64,000 bases of DNA from Streptococcus constellatus (GCF_902167705.1 NZ_CABHMZ010000007.1:140334-204333), one strand, 5' to 3'. Positions 1 to 9,999 are shown, counted from the first letter of the stretch. The notes: generated by a model not told the origin, from the sequence alone. Numbers and translations: made by a program.

Positions 1-1
1 C

Positions 2-241
2 GTGTCACGCAGTATTGCAGAGCCACGAGAAATCCTGCATTATGCCGTGAAGCACATGGCGACATCCATTATTTTAGTACACAATCATCCTTCAGGAGCC
101 GTACTGCCGAGCAGAAACGACGATGAAGTGACCAAACATGTAAAAGAAGCCTGTGAACTAATGGGTTTCATCTTACTGGATCATCTCATCGTCGCTAAGA
201 AAGATTATTATAGTTATCGAGAAGAAACGGAATTGATTTAA
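2..241 (+). CDS. radC: RadC family JAB/MPN-domain protein, 3' part only
   Basis: This is the last 79 residues of a RadC-type protein; the reading frame enters from the left edge, so the real start lies outside. The JAB/MPN metalloprotease-like signature HNHPSG is present, followed by an Asp-rich stretch and the conserved C-terminal LLDHLIV segment. The fold is known to bind zinc. RadC was once linked to DNA repair, but its function is not settled. Its stop codon overlaps by 4 nt the stop of the convergent peptidase gene. The family call is secure; the function is not. Confidence 0.9.
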   Translation: MSRSIAEPREILHYAVKHMATSIILVHNHPSGAVLPSRNDDEVTKHVKEACELMGFILLDHLIVAKKDYYSYREETELI

Positions 242-930
242 AGTTTATTGACGACATAGTCAAAAAGAAGCCGATCTTTAGGACGTGTTTCAAATAAGAA
301 TTCTGGATGCCACTGGACTCCCAGATAAGCAATTTCATCGGTTGTTGTAATGGCTTCAATGGTATTATCTTTTGGATCACGGGCAATGACTTCAATATTT
401 TCTGCTAAGTCTTTGATACTCTGATGATGGAAAGAGTTGATATGAGACACTTCGCCGTAAATCTTTTCTAAAACAGAGCCGGATTTAGTGACTAATTTTT
501 GAGTCGTATACTCAGCAGAACTGTCTTGCCAATGATGTTCAATATCTTGATAAAGAGTTCCACCCATTGCGACGTTAAACAATTGTGTACCGCGGCAAAC
601 AGTAAAAATTGGTTTTTGCTGTTGGACAGCTTCATGGATTAAGGCTAGTTCAAACAAATCACGCTCCAAATGGTAATCATCACTGTCAATTGTTTTTTCT
701 TCGCCATAGAATTGCGGTGATACATTTTGCCCACCCGTTAGGATGAGCTTATCAATCATCTGAATGTAGCGCTGCGCCATATCTGCATCTCCGATTGGCA
801 ATATGATGGGAGTTCCACCAACTTCTTTTACACCTTCCACAAATCCCTTAGCAGCATAACTCATGATGGCAAATTCATCTTCGGGGTTTGGTCTTTCATT
901 TCCAGTAATTCCAATAATGGGTTTCTTCAT
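238..930 (-). CDS. Class I glutamine amidotransferase-like gamma-glutamyl hydrolase (peptidase C26, PuuD-like)
   Basis: The 230-residue protein starts with KPIIGITGN, typical of PuuD/C26 hydrolases. It carries the nucleophile elbow FTVCRGTQ around residue 113 and the GVQWHPEF segment near the C-terminus with the catalytic His and Glu. Family members cleave gamma-glutamyl amide bonds, for example gamma-glutamyl-GABA in putrescine breakdown. No putrescine genes lie nearby, so the substrate is unknown. It is cytosolic, with no signal peptide. It lies 27 bp downstream of rex on the same strand and may be cotranscribed with it. Confidence 0.85.
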   Translation of the reverse strand: MKKPIIGITGNERPNPEDEFAIMSYAAKGFVEGVKEVGGTPIILPIGDADMAQRYIQMIDKLILTGGQNVSPQFYGEEKTIDSDDYHLERDLFELALIHEAVQQQKPIFTVCRGTQLFNVAMGGTLYQDIEHHWQDSSAEYTTQKLVTKSGSVLEKIYGEVSHINSFHHQSIKDLAENIEVIARDPKDNTIEAITTTDEIAYLGVQWHPEFLFETRPKDRLLFDYVVNKL

Positions 931-957
931 AAATAAATGTCTGCTCTTTCTAATTGT

Positions 958-1602
958 TTAATTCCCTTTTTTCATAAAGTAGAGAAGTGTTTGCAGCTCA
1001 CTTGTTAAATCAACATATTGAACGACAACATCTTTTGGAACGGTTAAGTGAACAGGGGAAAAACTGAGAATACCTTTTACACCAGCTTGTACAAGAGCAG
1101 TTGCAACTTCTTGCGCTTTTGCACTAGGAACTGTCAAAATAGCTGTTTTTACATCTACACCTTTTAATTTATCGTTGATTTGTGAAATGCCATAAATAGG
1201 AATCCCGTCAGTTGTAGTAGTTCCAACTTCAGGATGATCATCAGTGTCAAATGCCATGACAATCTTCATTTTATTCCGTTCATGGAAGCGGTAGTGGAGA
1301 AGTGCGTGTCCCATATTACCGATACCGACCAACATCACATTGGTAATAGAATTATCATGAAGTAAATCAGCAAAAAAATTCATGAGTTTTTTTACATCAT
1401 AACCATAGCCACGACGACCTAATTCGCCAAAGTAAGAAAAATCACGACGGACAGTGGCAGAATCAATCCCGATAGCATCTGCGATTTGTTTTGAATTGGC
1501 TTTTTCGATTTTTTCGGAATTAAATCGTTTGAAAATCCGATAATAAAGAGAGAGCCTTTTTGCAGTTGCGCGTGGAATGGTGGTATTTTTTTCAGATTTC
1601 AC
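958..1602 (-). CDS. rex: Redox-sensing transcriptional repressor Rex
   Basis: Rex senses the NADH/NAD ratio and represses fermentation and NADH-reoxidation genes. The N-terminal winged helix shows the conserved [21 protein letters not shown] block. The Rossmann domain shows [10 protein letters not shown] around residue 93. The GTG at 1602 is preferred as start because AAAGGATGT sits just upstream and the resulting N-terminus matches other streptococcal Rex proteins; an ATG at 1620 would add six residues. A TTTGTGAA half-site in the upstream region (about 1640-1647) resembles half of a Rex operator and could mean autoregulation, but the second half is poor. Confidence 0.93.
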   Translation of the reverse strand: MKSEKNTTIPRATAKRLSLYYRIFKRFNSEKIEKANSKQIADAIGIDSATVRRDFSYFGELGRRGYGYDVKKLMNFFADLLHDNSITNVMLVGIGNMGHALLHYRFHERNKMKIVMAFDTDDHPEVGTTTTDGIPIYGISQINDKLKGVDVKTAILTVPSAKAQEVATALVQAGVKGILSFSPVHLTVPKDVVVQYVDLTSELQTLLYFMKKGN

Positions 1603-1669
1603 AAAATCACATCCTTTCAAAGACTATTTTATAGAAAGTTTGTGAAAAAATCAACTTATTTGATAAAAA

Positions 1670-1728
1670 TAGAAAAGGAGTAGGACAAAATTCAGAAAAT
1701 CAAAGATTTTCAGCTCGTTATCCCACTC
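1670..1728 (-). terminator. Hairpin terminator after the DUF1831 gene
   Basis: Read on the minus strand, GAGTGGGA pairs with TCCTACTC around an inner stem (CTGAAAATC with GATTTTCTG) and is followed by a T-rich run. It separates the DUF1831 transcript from rex. The outer GAGTGGGA arms resemble those of the 47-bp palindrome at 22504. Confidence 0.6.
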
Positions 1729-1779
1729 TCATTATATTATTTTACTGACGGTTTAAAAATGAGCTTTTAAGCTATTTGC

Positions 1780-2127
1780 TTATTGCTCTTGTTTGGTAAA
1801 AATACCACGTTCAACTAAACTATCCATTAGAAAATAAAATTTTTCCTGAATAATATGATTGGCTTCTGATTTAAAAATATTGACCAAACGAAGTCCTGAT
1901 TTGTCTGTAATATTGATTTTTACACCAGAAAGGTCTTTATTGATAATGATTTTTAATAGAAAACCATCCCCGCTATTTGGAACATTTTCTAATAAACGTG
2001 ACAGTTCATAATTTCCAACTTTGGTTTCGGCAAATGTGTTATCACGCAAAGTAAATTTTTTTACATTTTCTCCAAGAGAGTAACTGTAGGGGCAGTCTTT
2101 TAAGTGAATAGTGGTCTGAAAAGCCAT
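1780..2127 (-). CDS. DUF1831 family protein
   Basis: This 115-residue protein of unknown function matches the DUF1831 family of lactobacilli and streptococci (N-terminal MAFQTTIHLKDCPYSYSLG). It has no signal peptide or membrane segment. It follows the cysteine desulfurase gene with 5 bp between them, so the two are cotranscribed. That pairing is conserved in related genomes and suggests a role linked to sulfur transfer, which is inference only. Confidence 0.8.
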   Translation of the reverse strand: MAFQTTIHLKDCPYSYSLGENVKKFTLRDNTFAETKVGNYELSRLLENVPNSGDGFLLKIIINKDLSGVKINITDKSGLRLVNIFKSEANHIIQEKFYFLMDSLVERGIFTKQEQ

Positions 2128-2132
2128 CTATT

Positions 2133-3248
2133 TTATCCTCCTAAAATTTCTTTTAATATCGTAGTAAATTGTTGAACTTCTTCTGAAGTATTTTGCTCCG
2201 AGAAACTAATGCGAATAGATTCCTTTAAGCGTTCTGAATCGCTACCATAAAGTGCTTCAAGAACATGACTGGGTTCAATAGCGCCTGCCGTACAAGCAGA
2301 GCCAGTTGAGATAGAAATTCCAGATAAGTCTAAACGCATGAGCAATAAATCGTTAGCATGCTTTGGAAAGCCAAGATTTATGACATAGGGAAGTGTAGAG
2401 GAAGCGTTGTTTATATAGTAATTGGTTCCATCAAGTTCGGCGAGAAGCTGTTTCTTTAAGCTTTCCACATGACTTATATTTTTTGAATAGTCTTTAAGAT
2501 TCTCTTTTAAAGCTGCAACCATACCGGCAATAGCTGCTAAATTCTCAGTACCTGCCCGTCTTTTATCTTCTTGGTCTCCACCATGTAAAAACTTATCAAA
2601 TTTTACATGATTGAAGTACAAGAAGCCGACCCCTTTAGGACCGTGAAATTTATGAGCTGATGCACTCATGAAATCAATTCCTAGCTCGTCAGGATAGACA
2701 GGTAATTTACCCATAACTTGCACAGCATCCACATGATAAGCAGCGGGATGATGTTTCACAACTTCAGCAATTTCTTTGATCGGAAGCACATAGCCTGTTT
2801 CATTATTGGCATACATGGTTGAAACAAGTATTGTATCTTCTCGAAGAGACTCTTTAATCTGTTGAGCTGTAATTTCTCCATTTTTAGGTTGGATATAAGT
2901 AGCTTCAAAGCCAAATTTGTCCACCAAATATTCAATAGTTTCAAGAACAGAATGATGCTCAATAGCAGTAGTGATAATGTGTTTTCCTTGGTCTTGATGG
3001 GCCAAGGCATATCCTTTTATAGCTGTATTGTTACTTTCTGTCCCACCAGATGTAAAGATAATATGTTGACTATTGGTATGAAGCAGTTCAGCAAGCTCTT
3101 GTCGGGCTTCACGAAGAATTTTACTAGCAGCTCTACCGTGACTATGAATGCTAGACGGATTGCCAAAGGTATTTTCCATAACCTGTGTCATAGCAGCAAT
3201 AGTAGCTGTTGACATAGGAGTTGTTGCTGCATTATCGAAATAAATCAA
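2133..3248 (-). CDS. Cysteine desulfurase (NifS/IscS-like)
   Basis: This PLP enzyme releases sulfur from cysteine as an enzyme-bound persulfide for tRNA thiolation or Fe-S assembly. Visible features are FDNAATTP at the N-terminus, the SASAHKFHGPKG block holding the PLP lysine, and the STGSACTAG loop with the catalytic Cys near residue 325. The length of 371 residues is normal. The start is a TTG with AAGGAG five bases upstream, giving MIYFDNAATT. It lies between prs and the DUF1831 gene in a tight minus-strand operon. Whether it serves ThiI or another acceptor cannot be told. Confidence 0.92.
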   Translation of the reverse strand: MIYFDNAATTPMSTATIAAMTQVMENTFGNPSSIHSHGRAASKILREARQELAELLHTNSQHIIFTSGGTESNNTAIKGYALAHQDQGKHIITTAIEHHSVLETIEYLVDKFGFEATYIQPKNGEITAQQIKESLREDTILVSTMYANNETGYVLPIKEIAEVVKHHPAAYHVDAVQVMGKLPVYPDELGIDFMSASAHKFHGPKGVGFLYFNHVKFDKFLHGGDQEDKRRAGTENLAAIAGMVAALKENLKDYSKNISHVESLKKQLLAELDGTNYYINNASSTLPYVINLGFPKHANDLLLMRLDLSGISISTGSACTAGAIEPSHVLEALYGSDSERLKESIRISFSEQNTSEEVQQFTTILKEILGG

Positions 3249-3257
3249 GATTTCTCC

Positions 3258-4229
3258 TTATTTCTTTTTATTGTAAGCAAAAAGAGGACTGACTGGTTTT
3301 CTTTTATGAATACGAACGATTGCATCTCCGATTAGCTCACTTGCAGTAATGTATTGAACATTTTTCGGAGTTTTTTCTTTAGTGGCAACTGAGTCGGTTA
3401 CTAGAATTTCTTTGATTGGGGAATTGTCTAACTTTTCAGCAGCTCCCTCGACAAATAGACCATGACTAGAAACCGCATAAATTTCTGTTGCGCCTTCACG
3501 TTCAACAATTTTTGAGGCTTCAGCAAAGGTACGTCCAGTGTTTAGAATATCATCAATGAGAATGGCTTTTTTACCTGCCACATCTCCGATAATGTAACCT
3601 TCATCACGGTTAGAGTCATCTTGTACATAGTCGATGATAGCAATTGGAGCATCTAAATGCTCTGCTAAACTTCTAGCACGCTTAACGCCGGAGTTCTTTG
3701 GACTGACCACAACTACATCTTCGCCAGACAAGCCCTTTTCACAGTAATGTTTGGCGAAAAGAGGGATGGTATAAAGGTTATCAACAGGAATATCAAAGAA
3801 GCCTTGGACTTGGACCGCATGCAAATCAAGGGTCAGAACACGATCACCCCCTGCCTTTACCAGCATATTTGCGACAAGTTTTGCTGTAATCGGTTCGCGT
3901 GGAGCGGCAGTACGGTCTTGACGAGCATAACCAAAATACGGCATCACAACATTGACAGAGTTAGCGCTGGCACGATTGCAAGCATCCACCATGATGAGAA
4001 GCTCCATCAAATGATTATTGACAGGGAAACTCGTTGATTGAATGATAAATACATCAAAACCACGAACACTTTCCTCGATGTTTACTTGGATTTCTCCGTC
4101 TGAAAATTGACGCGAGGATAGTTTTCCAAGAGTCACGCCAGCGGCTTTAGCAATTTTTTCGGCAATATCGTGATTGGAATTTAGTGCAAACAACTTCATC
4201 TGTGCTTTATCTGTCAGTATATCCATCAT
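3258..4229 (-). CDS. prs: Ribose-phosphate pyrophosphokinase
   Basis: The enzyme makes PRPP from ribose 5-phosphate and ATP, feeding purine, pyrimidine, histidine and NAD synthesis; pyrE in this window uses PRPP. The signature block [18 protein letters not shown] and the PRPP-binding loop [14 protein letters not shown] are intact. The length of 323 residues is usual. Two tandem ATG codons lie at the start (4229 and 4226), and a good AAGGAG lies somewhat far upstream, so the exact start is uncertain by one codon. It leads the operon containing the cysteine desulfurase. Confidence 0.95.
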   Translation of the reverse strand: MMDILTDKAQMKLFALNSNHDIAEKIAKAAGVTLGKLSSRQFSDGEIQVNIEESVRGFDVFIIQSTSFPVNNHLMELLIMVDACNRASANSVNVVMPYFGYARQDRTAAPREPITAKLVANMLVKAGGDRVLTLDLHAVQVQGFFDIPVDNLYTIPLFAKHYCEKGLSGEDVVVVSPKNSGVKRARSLAEHLDAPIAIIDYVQDDSNRDEGYIIGDVAGKKAILIDDILNTGRTFAEASKIVEREGATEIYAVSSHGLFVEGAAEKLDNSPIKEILVTDSVATKEKTPKNVQYITASELIGDAIVRIHKRKPVSPLFAYNKKK

Positions 4230-4299
4230 AACTTATTAAGACTCCTTTTGGTTTCTACATTCCATTTTATCAAAAAATAAGCAAAATTTCAGCTTTTAT

Positions 4300-4857
4300 T
4301 CATAAGTTTTGAGCAAATCTTGCAACTTTAGGTTTTGCATATTTATAATGGATATGATGAGCTTGTAAAAAGTGGTCGAATTGTTCTTTTCCAACCTTTG
4401 CATCTGTCACTTCCAGCTCTAATTCGTAGTCTGTTTTGTCAAAATAATGATTTTCATCAAGTGCCATTAAGCCAATAGTGGTCTCTTTTTCATAGCGAAT
4501 AGTTGTTAAGTTCCCTAGCACCTTTAGTTCATCGAGATTGATAGCATGAGTCAGCAGGGTACGTATTTCTCCTTCAGGTAGCACACATGTATTGATGAGT
4601 GTGCGACACTCTTCTAAAGTGAGAGCTTGATTGTATTCCATATTACCGATTTGCTGCGGAATTTTCAAAGTTAATTCGGCACGATTGTCAAAAGCACGAA
4701 TCCGAAGTGCCATTTTTGTATCTCGGATTGAGAAGTCGGCTGTGTCAATATAGTAGTTTGTTTGTTTGGTAGCTGTTATATCTGAAAACAGCGGTAACAG
4801 CTGTTGGTACTCATTCTTTGTCAGAAGCGTTTTGTATTCAATTTCCAAATGATTCAT
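4300..4857 (-). CDS. CYTH domain (triphosphate tunnel) protein
   Basis: The protein has the N-terminal ExExK motif as LEIEYK and further charged strands typical of the triphosphate tunnel metalloenzyme fold, in 185 residues. Such proteins hydrolyse inorganic triphosphate or nucleotide derivatives. The ATG at 4857 is preferred over a TTG at 4863 because AAAAGGA sits at normal spacing. It is divergent from relQ. In firmicutes CYTH genes often neighbour relQ-nadK, which hints at a role in nucleotide stress physiology, but the substrate is unproven. Confidence 0.85.
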   Translation of the reverse strand: MNHLEIEYKTLLTKNEYQQLLPLFSDITATKQTNYYIDTADFSIRDTKMALRIRAFDNRAELTLKIPQQIGNMEYNQALTLEECRTLINTCVLPEGEIRTLLTHAINLDELKVLGNLTTIRYEKETTIGLMALDENHYFDKTDYELELEVTDAKVGKEQFDHFLQAHHIHYKYAKPKVARFAQNL

Positions 4858-4952
4858 TTTCAAATCCTTTTCTTTTGTTTGAAAGCGATTTATGTTATAA
4901 TAAGTATTATGTTTATTTTATAAAAAATTAAGTAAAATGACAAGGTGAGTGT

Positions 4953-5624
4953 ATGCAATTAGAGTGGGAAGAGTTTCTGGATCCTTATATTCAAGCGGTT
5001 GGTGAGTTAAAAATCAAACTGCGCGGGATTCGTAAACAGTATCGAAAACAAAAACAGCATTCTCCGATTGAATTTGTGACGGGGCGTGTAAAACCGATAG
5101 AAAGTATCAAAGAAAAGATGGCTCTGCGCGGGATTAAAGAGGAAAATCTAGCGCAAGATATGCAAGATATAGCAGGTTTGCGCGTGATGGTTCAATTTGT
5201 GGATGACGTAGAAGAAGTTTTGGATGTTTTGCGAAAACGCCATGACATGCGGATTATCCAAGAGCGAGACTATATTAAAAATCGTAAGGCTAGTGGATAT
5301 CGAAGCTATCATGTCATTATTGAATATCCTGTTGATACCATCAATGGCAATAAAACGGTTTTAGCAGAGATTCAAATCCGTACTCTGTCCATGAATTTTT
5401 GGGCAACAATTGAACATTCGCTGAATTATAAATATAAGGGTGAATTTCCAGATGAAATTAAGAAACGTCTGGAGATTACCGCAAAAATCGCCTATCAATT
5501 GGACGAAGAAATGGGAAAAATTCGTGATGATATTCAAGAGGCACAAGCCTTGTTTGACCCAATTAGTCGCAAATTGAATGATGGCGTAGGAAATAGTGAC
5601 GATACAGATGAAGAATACAGGTAA
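4953..5624 (+). CDS. relQ: Small alarmone synthetase RelQ, (p)ppGpp synthetase
   Basis: The 223-residue protein carries only the synthetase domain and no HD hydrolase domain, as in RelQ. It transfers pyrophosphate from ATP to GDP or GTP. The synthetase motifs are clear: [18 protein letters not shown], the [11 protein letters not shown] strand, and EIQIRT followed by [14 protein letters not shown]. It starts the operon relQ-nadK-pseudouridine synthase-pta; its 3' end overlaps nadK by 17 nt. This gene order is standard for streptococci. Confidence 0.95.
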   Translation: MQLEWEEFLDPYIQAVGELKIKLRGIRKQYRKQKQHSPIEFVTGRVKPIESIKEKMALRGIKEENLAQDMQDIAGLRVMVQFVDDVEEVLDVLRKRHDMRIIQERDYIKNRKASGYRSYHVIIEYPVDTINGNKTVLAEIQIRTLSMNFWATIEHSLNYKYKGEFPDEIKKRLEITAKIAYQLDEEMGKIRDDIQEAQALFDPISRKLNDGVGNSDDTDEEYR

Positions 5625-6426
5625 AAGAATAGGGATTATCAGCAATCGCAGGCGACAAAGTCAAGAAATTTCTCGCCAGTTAAAACAAAAATTAAAGCAG
5701 AATCATTTTATTTTGAATGATAATAATCCTGATATTGTCATTTCAATCGGTGGCGATGGGATGCTTTTGTCGGCCTTTCATAAATATGAAGATCAGCTAG
5801 ATAAAGTCCGCTTTGTTGGCGTCCATACAGGACATTTGGGTTTTTATACGGATTATCGAGATTTTGAATTGGACAAACTAATTGACAATTTAAAATTAGA
5901 CACGGGTGCGAAAGTTTCCTATCCGATTTTAAATGTTAAAATTTTCCATGGAAATAATGAAGTTTGTACAAAACGTGCTTTGAACGAGGCAACAATCAAG
6001 CGTTCAGGACGAACAATGGTTGCTGATGTCATTATCAATCAAGTGCATTTTGAGCGCTTTCGTGGTGATGGCATTTCAGTATCAACTCCGACAGGAAGCA
6101 CAGCTTACAATAAATCGCTAGGTGGAGCTGTTTTGCACCCAACCATTGAAGCTCTTCAGATTGCAGAAGTTGCAAGCTTGAACAATCGTGTGTTTCGGAC
6201 CTTAGGTTCCTCAATTATCGTTCCTAAGAAAGATAAAATTGAAATCGTGCCGACTTGGAATGACCGACATGCAATTTCGATTGACAATCAAAATTTTATG
6301 ATAAACAATATTTCTAAAATTGAATTTCAAATTGATCAACATAAGATTAACTTTCTTGCTACACCGAGTCATACGAGCTTCTGGAATCGTGTAAAAGATG
6401 CTTTTATTGGCGAGGTGGAGGAATGA
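5608..6426 (+). CDS. nadK: NAD kinase
   Basis: The enzyme phosphorylates NAD to NADP. It has the GGDG motif ([13 protein letters not shown], near residue 50) and the substrate loop [15 protein letters not shown]. The ATG at 5608 gives the MKNTGKRI start seen in related streptococci; a GTG at 5596 is in frame and closer to an AGGA. It overlaps relQ and its own TGA stop overlaps the ATG of the next gene, so translational coupling is likely. Length 272 residues. Confidence 0.95.
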   Translation: MKNTGKRIGIISNRRRQSQEISRQLKQKLKQNHFILNDNNPDIVISIGGDGMLLSAFHKYEDQLDKVRFVGVHTGHLGFYTDYRDFELDKLIDNLKLDTGAKVSYPILNVKIFHGNNEVCTKRALNEATIKRSGRTMVADVIINQVHFERFRGDGISVSTPTGSTAYNKSLGGAVLHPTIEALQIAEVASLNNRVFRTLGSSIIVPKKDKIEIVPTWNDRHAISIDNQNFMINNISKIEFQIDQHKINFLATPSHTSFWNRVKDAFIGEVEE

Positions 6427-7319
6427 GGTTTGAATTTACTGCAGATGAACATGTTAAAGTCAAGACCTTTTTAAAAAAACACGAAATTTCCAAAAGTTTG
6501 CTTGCAAAAATTAAGTTTTCTGGTGGAGATATTCAAGTAAATGGAAAAAAGCAAAATGCCATTTATTTGTTGGATATTGGCGACAAAGTTGCTGTCGATA
6601 TTCCTGCAGAAGAAGGTTTTGGTAGTCTACGGGCAGTAGAAAGAGAATTAGAGATTGTCTACGAAGATGAACATTTTTTGATTTTGAACAAGCCAGCAGG
6701 CGTAGCTAGCATTCCTAGTGTGAATCATTCTAATACAATGGCCAATTTTGTAAAAGCTTACTACATTTCTAATCATTATGAAAATCAGCAGATTCATATT
6801 GTAACACGTTTGGATCGTGATACGAGTGGTCTGATGTTGTTTGCAAAACACGGTTATGCTCATGCAAGATTGGATAAACAGCTGCAAAAGAAAGTCATTG
6901 AGAAGCATTATTATGCTTTGGTTAAGGGTTCTGAACGGTTAAAGCCTGAAGGAGACATTATCGCTCCCATCGCACGAGAAGATAGCAGTATTATTACACG
7001 CTGTGTAGCGAAAAATGGGAAATATGCTCATACGAGCTATAAAGTTTTAGCGCAATATGGTGATGTTTACCTCGTTGATATTCATCTTCACACAGGACGG
7101 ACACACCAGATTAGGGTTCATTTTTCTTATATTGGCTTTCCTCTTTTAGGAGATGATTTGTATGGAGGCAGCTTGACAGATGGCATAGCGCGGCAAGCGC
7201 TTCATTGCCACTCATTGCGTTTTTACAATCCATTCCATGAGGAAGTTGTGAATAAATCGAGTCCTCTTCCGGAAGATTTCCAAGCAGTAATTCAAAAATT
7301 AAGCAATAAAAAGGAGTAA
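6423..7319 (+). CDS. RluA/RluD family pseudouridine synthase
   Basis: The catalytic motif [15 protein letters not shown] with the active-site Asp lies near residue 130, and [12 protein letters not shown] is near residue 220. The first ~70 residues form an S4-like RNA-binding region. The protein isomerises uridine in RNA. Members sharing the relQ-nadK locus are annotated RluD-like, but the target RNA cannot be read from sequence. ATGA overlap with nadK. Confidence 0.92.
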   Translation: MRFEFTADEHVKVKTFLKKHEISKSLLAKIKFSGGDIQVNGKKQNAIYLLDIGDKVAVDIPAEEGFGSLRAVERELEIVYEDEHFLILNKPAGVASIPSVNHSNTMANFVKAYYISNHYENQQIHIVTRLDRDTSGLMLFAKHGYAHARLDKQLQKKVIEKHYYALVKGSERLKPEGDIIAPIAREDSSIITRCVAKNGKYAHTSYKVLAQYGDVYLVDIHLHTGRTHQIRVHFSYIGFPLLGDDLYGGSLTDGIARQALHCHSLRFYNPFHEEVVNKSSPLPEDFQAVIQKLSNKKE

Positions 7320-7322
7320 AAC

Positions 7323-8300
7323 ATGAAAATTTTTGAAAAGATTCGCGAAGCACTTAAAGACAAAGAAGTAAAAATTGTTTTACCAGAAGGTGAAGAACCA
7401 CGTATTCTTCAAGCGACAAAACGTTTGGTAAAAGAAACTAGTATTACACCTGTTTTGTTGGGAAATCCCGAAAAAATTAGGATTTATCTTGAAATTGAAG
7501 GCGTAACGGAAGGTTATGAAGTCATTGACCCTCAAAATTGTTCTTGTTTTGAAGAAATGGTTGCAGCTTTTGTTGAACGCCGTAAGGGAAAAATCACAGA
7601 AGAAGAAGCTCGTAAACTATTGAAAGAGGATGTCAATTATTTTGGTGTCATGCTCGTGTATCTTGGAAAAGTACAAGGTATGGTTTCTGGTGCAGTTCAC
7701 TCTACGGCAAGTACAGTTCGCCCAGCCCTTCAAATTATTAAAACTCTTCCTTGGGTTTCTCGTACATCTGGTGCTTTTCTAATGGTTCGTGGTGATGAAC
7801 GTTATGTTTTCGGGGACTGCGCAATCAATATTGATCCAGACGCTAAAACATTAGCAGAAATTGCCATTAACTCAGCATTAACTGCACAAATTTTTGGTAT
7901 TGTTCCAAAAGTAGCTATGCTTAGCTATTCAACTAAAGGGTCTGGATTTGGTGAAAAGGTTGATAAAGTCGTTGAAGCCACAAAACTAGCGCAGGAAATG
8001 CGACCAGAGCTTGCTATTGACGGAGAATTACAGTTTGATGCGGCCTTTGTACCTAAAACAGCAGAGTTAAAAGCTCCTGGCAGCAATGTAGCTGGTCAAG
8101 CGACTGTCTTTGTATTTCCTGGTATCGAAGCTGGAAATATTAGCTATAAAATGGCAGAACGCCTCGGCGGTTTCTCAGCAGTCGGTCCTATTTTGCAAGG
8201 ATTGAATCACCCAGTAAACGACCTTTCACGTGGATGTAATGCTGACGATGTTTATAAATTAACGTTAATTACTGCTAGCCAAGCAGTTGGTCATTATTAG
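7323..8300 (+). CDS. pta: Phosphate acetyltransferase
   Basis: The enzyme interconverts acetyl-CoA and acetyl phosphate, the step before acetate kinase in ATP-yielding acetate formation. The 325-residue protein is the short PTA_PTB type without the N-terminal regulatory domain. Conserved segments include LPEGEEPRILQATK, GAVHSTASTVRPALQIIKT and the C-terminal NDLSRGCNADDVYKL. It begins 3 bp after the pseudouridine synthase stop, so it is the last gene of the operon, ended by the hairpin at 8312. Confidence 0.95.
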   Translation: MKIFEKIREALKDKEVKIVLPEGEEPRILQATKRLVKETSITPVLLGNPEKIRIYLEIEGVTEGYEVIDPQNCSCFEEMVAAFVERRKGKITEEEARKLLKEDVNYFGVMLVYLGKVQGMVSGAVHSTASTVRPALQIIKTLPWVSRTSGAFLMVRGDERYVFGDCAINIDPDAKTLAEIAINSALTAQIFGIVPKVAMLSYSTKGSGFGEKVDKVVEATKLAQEMRPELAIDGELQFDAAFVPKTAELKAPGSNVAGQATVFVFPGIEAGNISYKMAERLGGFSAVGPILQGLNHPVNDLSRGCNADDVYKLTLITASQAVGHY

Positions 8301-8311
8301 AAAAATGACAA

Positions 8312-8345
8312 AGAATCCAGAGTTCACTTTCTGGGTTCTCTTTTT
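8312..8345 (+). terminator. Terminator of the relQ-pta operon
   Basis: AGAATCCAGA pairs with TCTGGGTTCT (one G-T pair) around an 8-nt loop and is followed by CTTTTT. It lies 11 bp after the pta stop. Confidence 0.8.
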
Positions 8346-8351
8346 ATTTTA

Positions 8352-8360
8352 TGATATACT
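8352..8360 (+). promoter_or_regulatory. Extended -10 promoter placed for a leaderless mutY mRNA
   Basis: TGATATACT is an extended -10 (TGn plus TATACT). It ends 6 nt before the mutY ATG, so transcription would start at or next to the start codon. No -35 element and no Shine-Dalgarno sequence are visible. Confidence 0.6.
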
Positions 8361-8366
8361 AAAGCT

Positions 8367-9536
8367 ATGTTAGATTTGAAAAAATATGGAATTGAGATGT
8401 GGGAGGATGAAAAAATTGCCTCCTTTCGTCAAAAATTATTAGCTTGGTATGATGAGAATAAACGTGATTTGCCTTGGCGGAGAAGCAGCAATCCTTATCA
8501 TATTTGGATTTCAGAAATTATGCTACAACAGACGCGAGTAGATACGGTCATTCCTTACTATGAGCGCTTTTTAGATTGGTTTCCGACAATCAAAGATTTG
8601 GCAACGGCACCAGAAGAACGCTTATTAAAAGCATGGGAGGGACTAGGATATTATTCGCGAGTGCGCAATATGCAACAGGCAGCCCAGCAGATTATGACAG
8701 ATTTTAATGGACAGTTTCCTCACACTTACGCAGGAATTTCCAGCCTTAAAGGGATTGGTCCTTATACAGCGGGCGCTATCGCTAGCATTGCTTTTGGCTT
8801 GCCTGAGCCAGCAGTAGATGGCAATGTTATGCGAGTTTTGAGTCGTTTATTTGAGGTAAACTTAGACATTGGTGTTCCAGCTAATCGAAAAGTTTTTCAG
8901 GCCATGATGGAAATTTTGATTGATCCTGAAAGACCAGGAGATTTCAACCAAGCCTTGATGGATTTGGGTTCAGATATTGAAGCGCCGGTGAATCCTAGAC
9001 CGAAAGATAGTCCTATAAAAGAATTTAGTGCTGCTTATTTACATGGAACAATGGATAAATACCCTATCAAAGCTCCTAAGAAAAAACCAGTCCCAGTTTA
9101 TTTGTATGGTTTGATTGTTCAAAATACTCAAGGACAGTTTCTTTTGGAAAAAAATGAAACAAGCGGTCTTTTATCAGGATTTTGGCACTTTCCTTTAATT
9201 GAAGTAGATGAATTTTCTGACGATGAACAGCTATCACTTTTTGAAGTAGCTGAAAATCAAGTCGCATTTGAATTGCCTCCTCAAGAAAGTTTTGAGCAGG
9301 ACTATGATTTGATAGTAGATTGGCAGGAGCAAACTTTTCCAACGATTCAACATGTGTTTAGTCATCGCAAGTGGCAGATTCGTTTGCTCTACGGTCAGGT
9401 GGTAAATGCTACGAAAACGCCTAAACAGGAACAAGTTCTATGGCTGCACCCTGATGACTTTGCCGATTATCCATTTGCTAAACCCCAGCAGAAAATGTGG
9501 CAAGCCTTTCAAGAAGGTAAATTAAAAGGAAATTAA
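8367..9536 (+). CDS. mutY: A/G-specific adenine glycosylase MutY, without Fe-S cluster ligands
   Basis: MutY removes adenine opposite 8-oxoguanine. The HhH-GPD core is intact: LPWRRSSNPYHIW, the catalytic Glu in SEIMLQQTR, the hairpin GIGPYTAGA and the Asp in AVDGNVMRVL. A C-terminal NUDIX-like domain follows, including QHVFSHRKW for recognising 8-oxoG. After FNQALMDLGSDIE, where most MutY proteins carry four Cys holding a [4Fe-4S] cluster, there is no Cys at all, so this is a clusterless MutY. The start MLDLKKYGI agrees with streptococcal homologs although no ribosome-binding site precedes it. Length 389 residues. Confidence 0.94.
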   Translation: MLDLKKYGIEMWEDEKIASFRQKLLAWYDENKRDLPWRRSSNPYHIWISEIMLQQTRVDTVIPYYERFLDWFPTIKDLATAPEERLLKAWEGLGYYSRVRNMQQAAQQIMTDFNGQFPHTYAGISSLKGIGPYTAGAIASIAFGLPEPAVDGNVMRVLSRLFEVNLDIGVPANRKVFQAMMEILIDPERPGDFNQALMDLGSDIEAPVNPRPKDSPIKEFSAAYLHGTMDKYPIKAPKKKPVPVYLYGLIVQNTQGQFLLEKNETSGLLSGFWHFPLIEVDEFSDDEQLSLFEVAENQVAFELPPQESFEQDYDLIVDWQEQTFPTIQHVFSHRKWQIRLLYGQVVNATKTPKQEQVLWLHPDDFADYPFAKPQQKMWQAFQEGKLKGN

Positions 9537-9543
9537 ATGTTAA

Positions 9544-9576
9544 GAGGCAGGGATAATATGCTCCCTGCCTCGCTTT
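9544..9576 (+). terminator. mutY terminator
   Basis: A perfect 10-bp stem, GAGGCAGGGA with TCCCTGCCTC, starts 8 bp after the mutY stop. The T-run after it is weak (GCTTTG). Confidence 0.7.
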
Positions 9577-9620
9577 GTGATTGTAAAAAGCTATTGCCTA
9601 GTTGGTTTATAATATGTTGT

Positions 9621-9654
9621 GAAGCTGGAGATTTTCGTCTCAGCTTCATTTTTA
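9621..9654. terminator. Second hairpin between convergent genes
   Basis: GAAGCTGGAG and the CAGCTTC arm form a hairpin followed on the plus strand by ATTTTTAT. It abuts the stop of the minus-strand thioredoxin-like gene and probably stops plus-strand readthrough. Confidence 0.5.
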
Positions 9655-9999
9655 TAAGTTAGCGAATGACTTGATTTCGTCAGCCGTCATAGAGGAGTCA
9701 CAACGGATAGTCACATGACCATTCTCTGTATGTAAAAATCCTGGTACAGTTGGGATTCCATATTCGGAACGGAATGCTTGGAGCTCTTCCAGTTCACTAG
9801 GCTCCTCACTATTGATAAAGAAAATATGTGCTTTGGTTTCAGTGACAACACTAGCTAGCGTAGCGGCGAATTTACGACAGTAAGGACATGTTTTTCGACC
9901 AATGAAAAATGTAGCAGTTTCTTTGGCTGCAATAGCTTTTCGAGCACGATTAACAGTAGTCACTTCTAAATCTTTAATGTCTTGTGCAAATTTTTCCAT
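9652..9999 (-). CDS. Thioredoxin-like protein, bacteriocin transport accessory (Bta) family
   Basis: This 115-residue thioredoxin-fold protein has a CPYC active site (GRKTCPYCRKFAA, around residue 38) and the cis-Pro segment GIPTVPGF. The sequence matches streptococcal proteins annotated as bacteriocin transport accessory protein. It has no signal peptide, so it should act in the cytosol. No bacteriocin genes lie nearby, so the name comes from homology and a general disulfide role is just as likely. Confidence 0.8.
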   Translation of the reverse strand: MEKFAQDIKDLEVTTVNRARKAIAAKETATFFIGRKTCPYCRKFAATLASVVTETKAHIFFINSEEPSELEELQAFRSEYGIPTVPGFLHTENGHVTIRCDSSMTADEIKSFANL

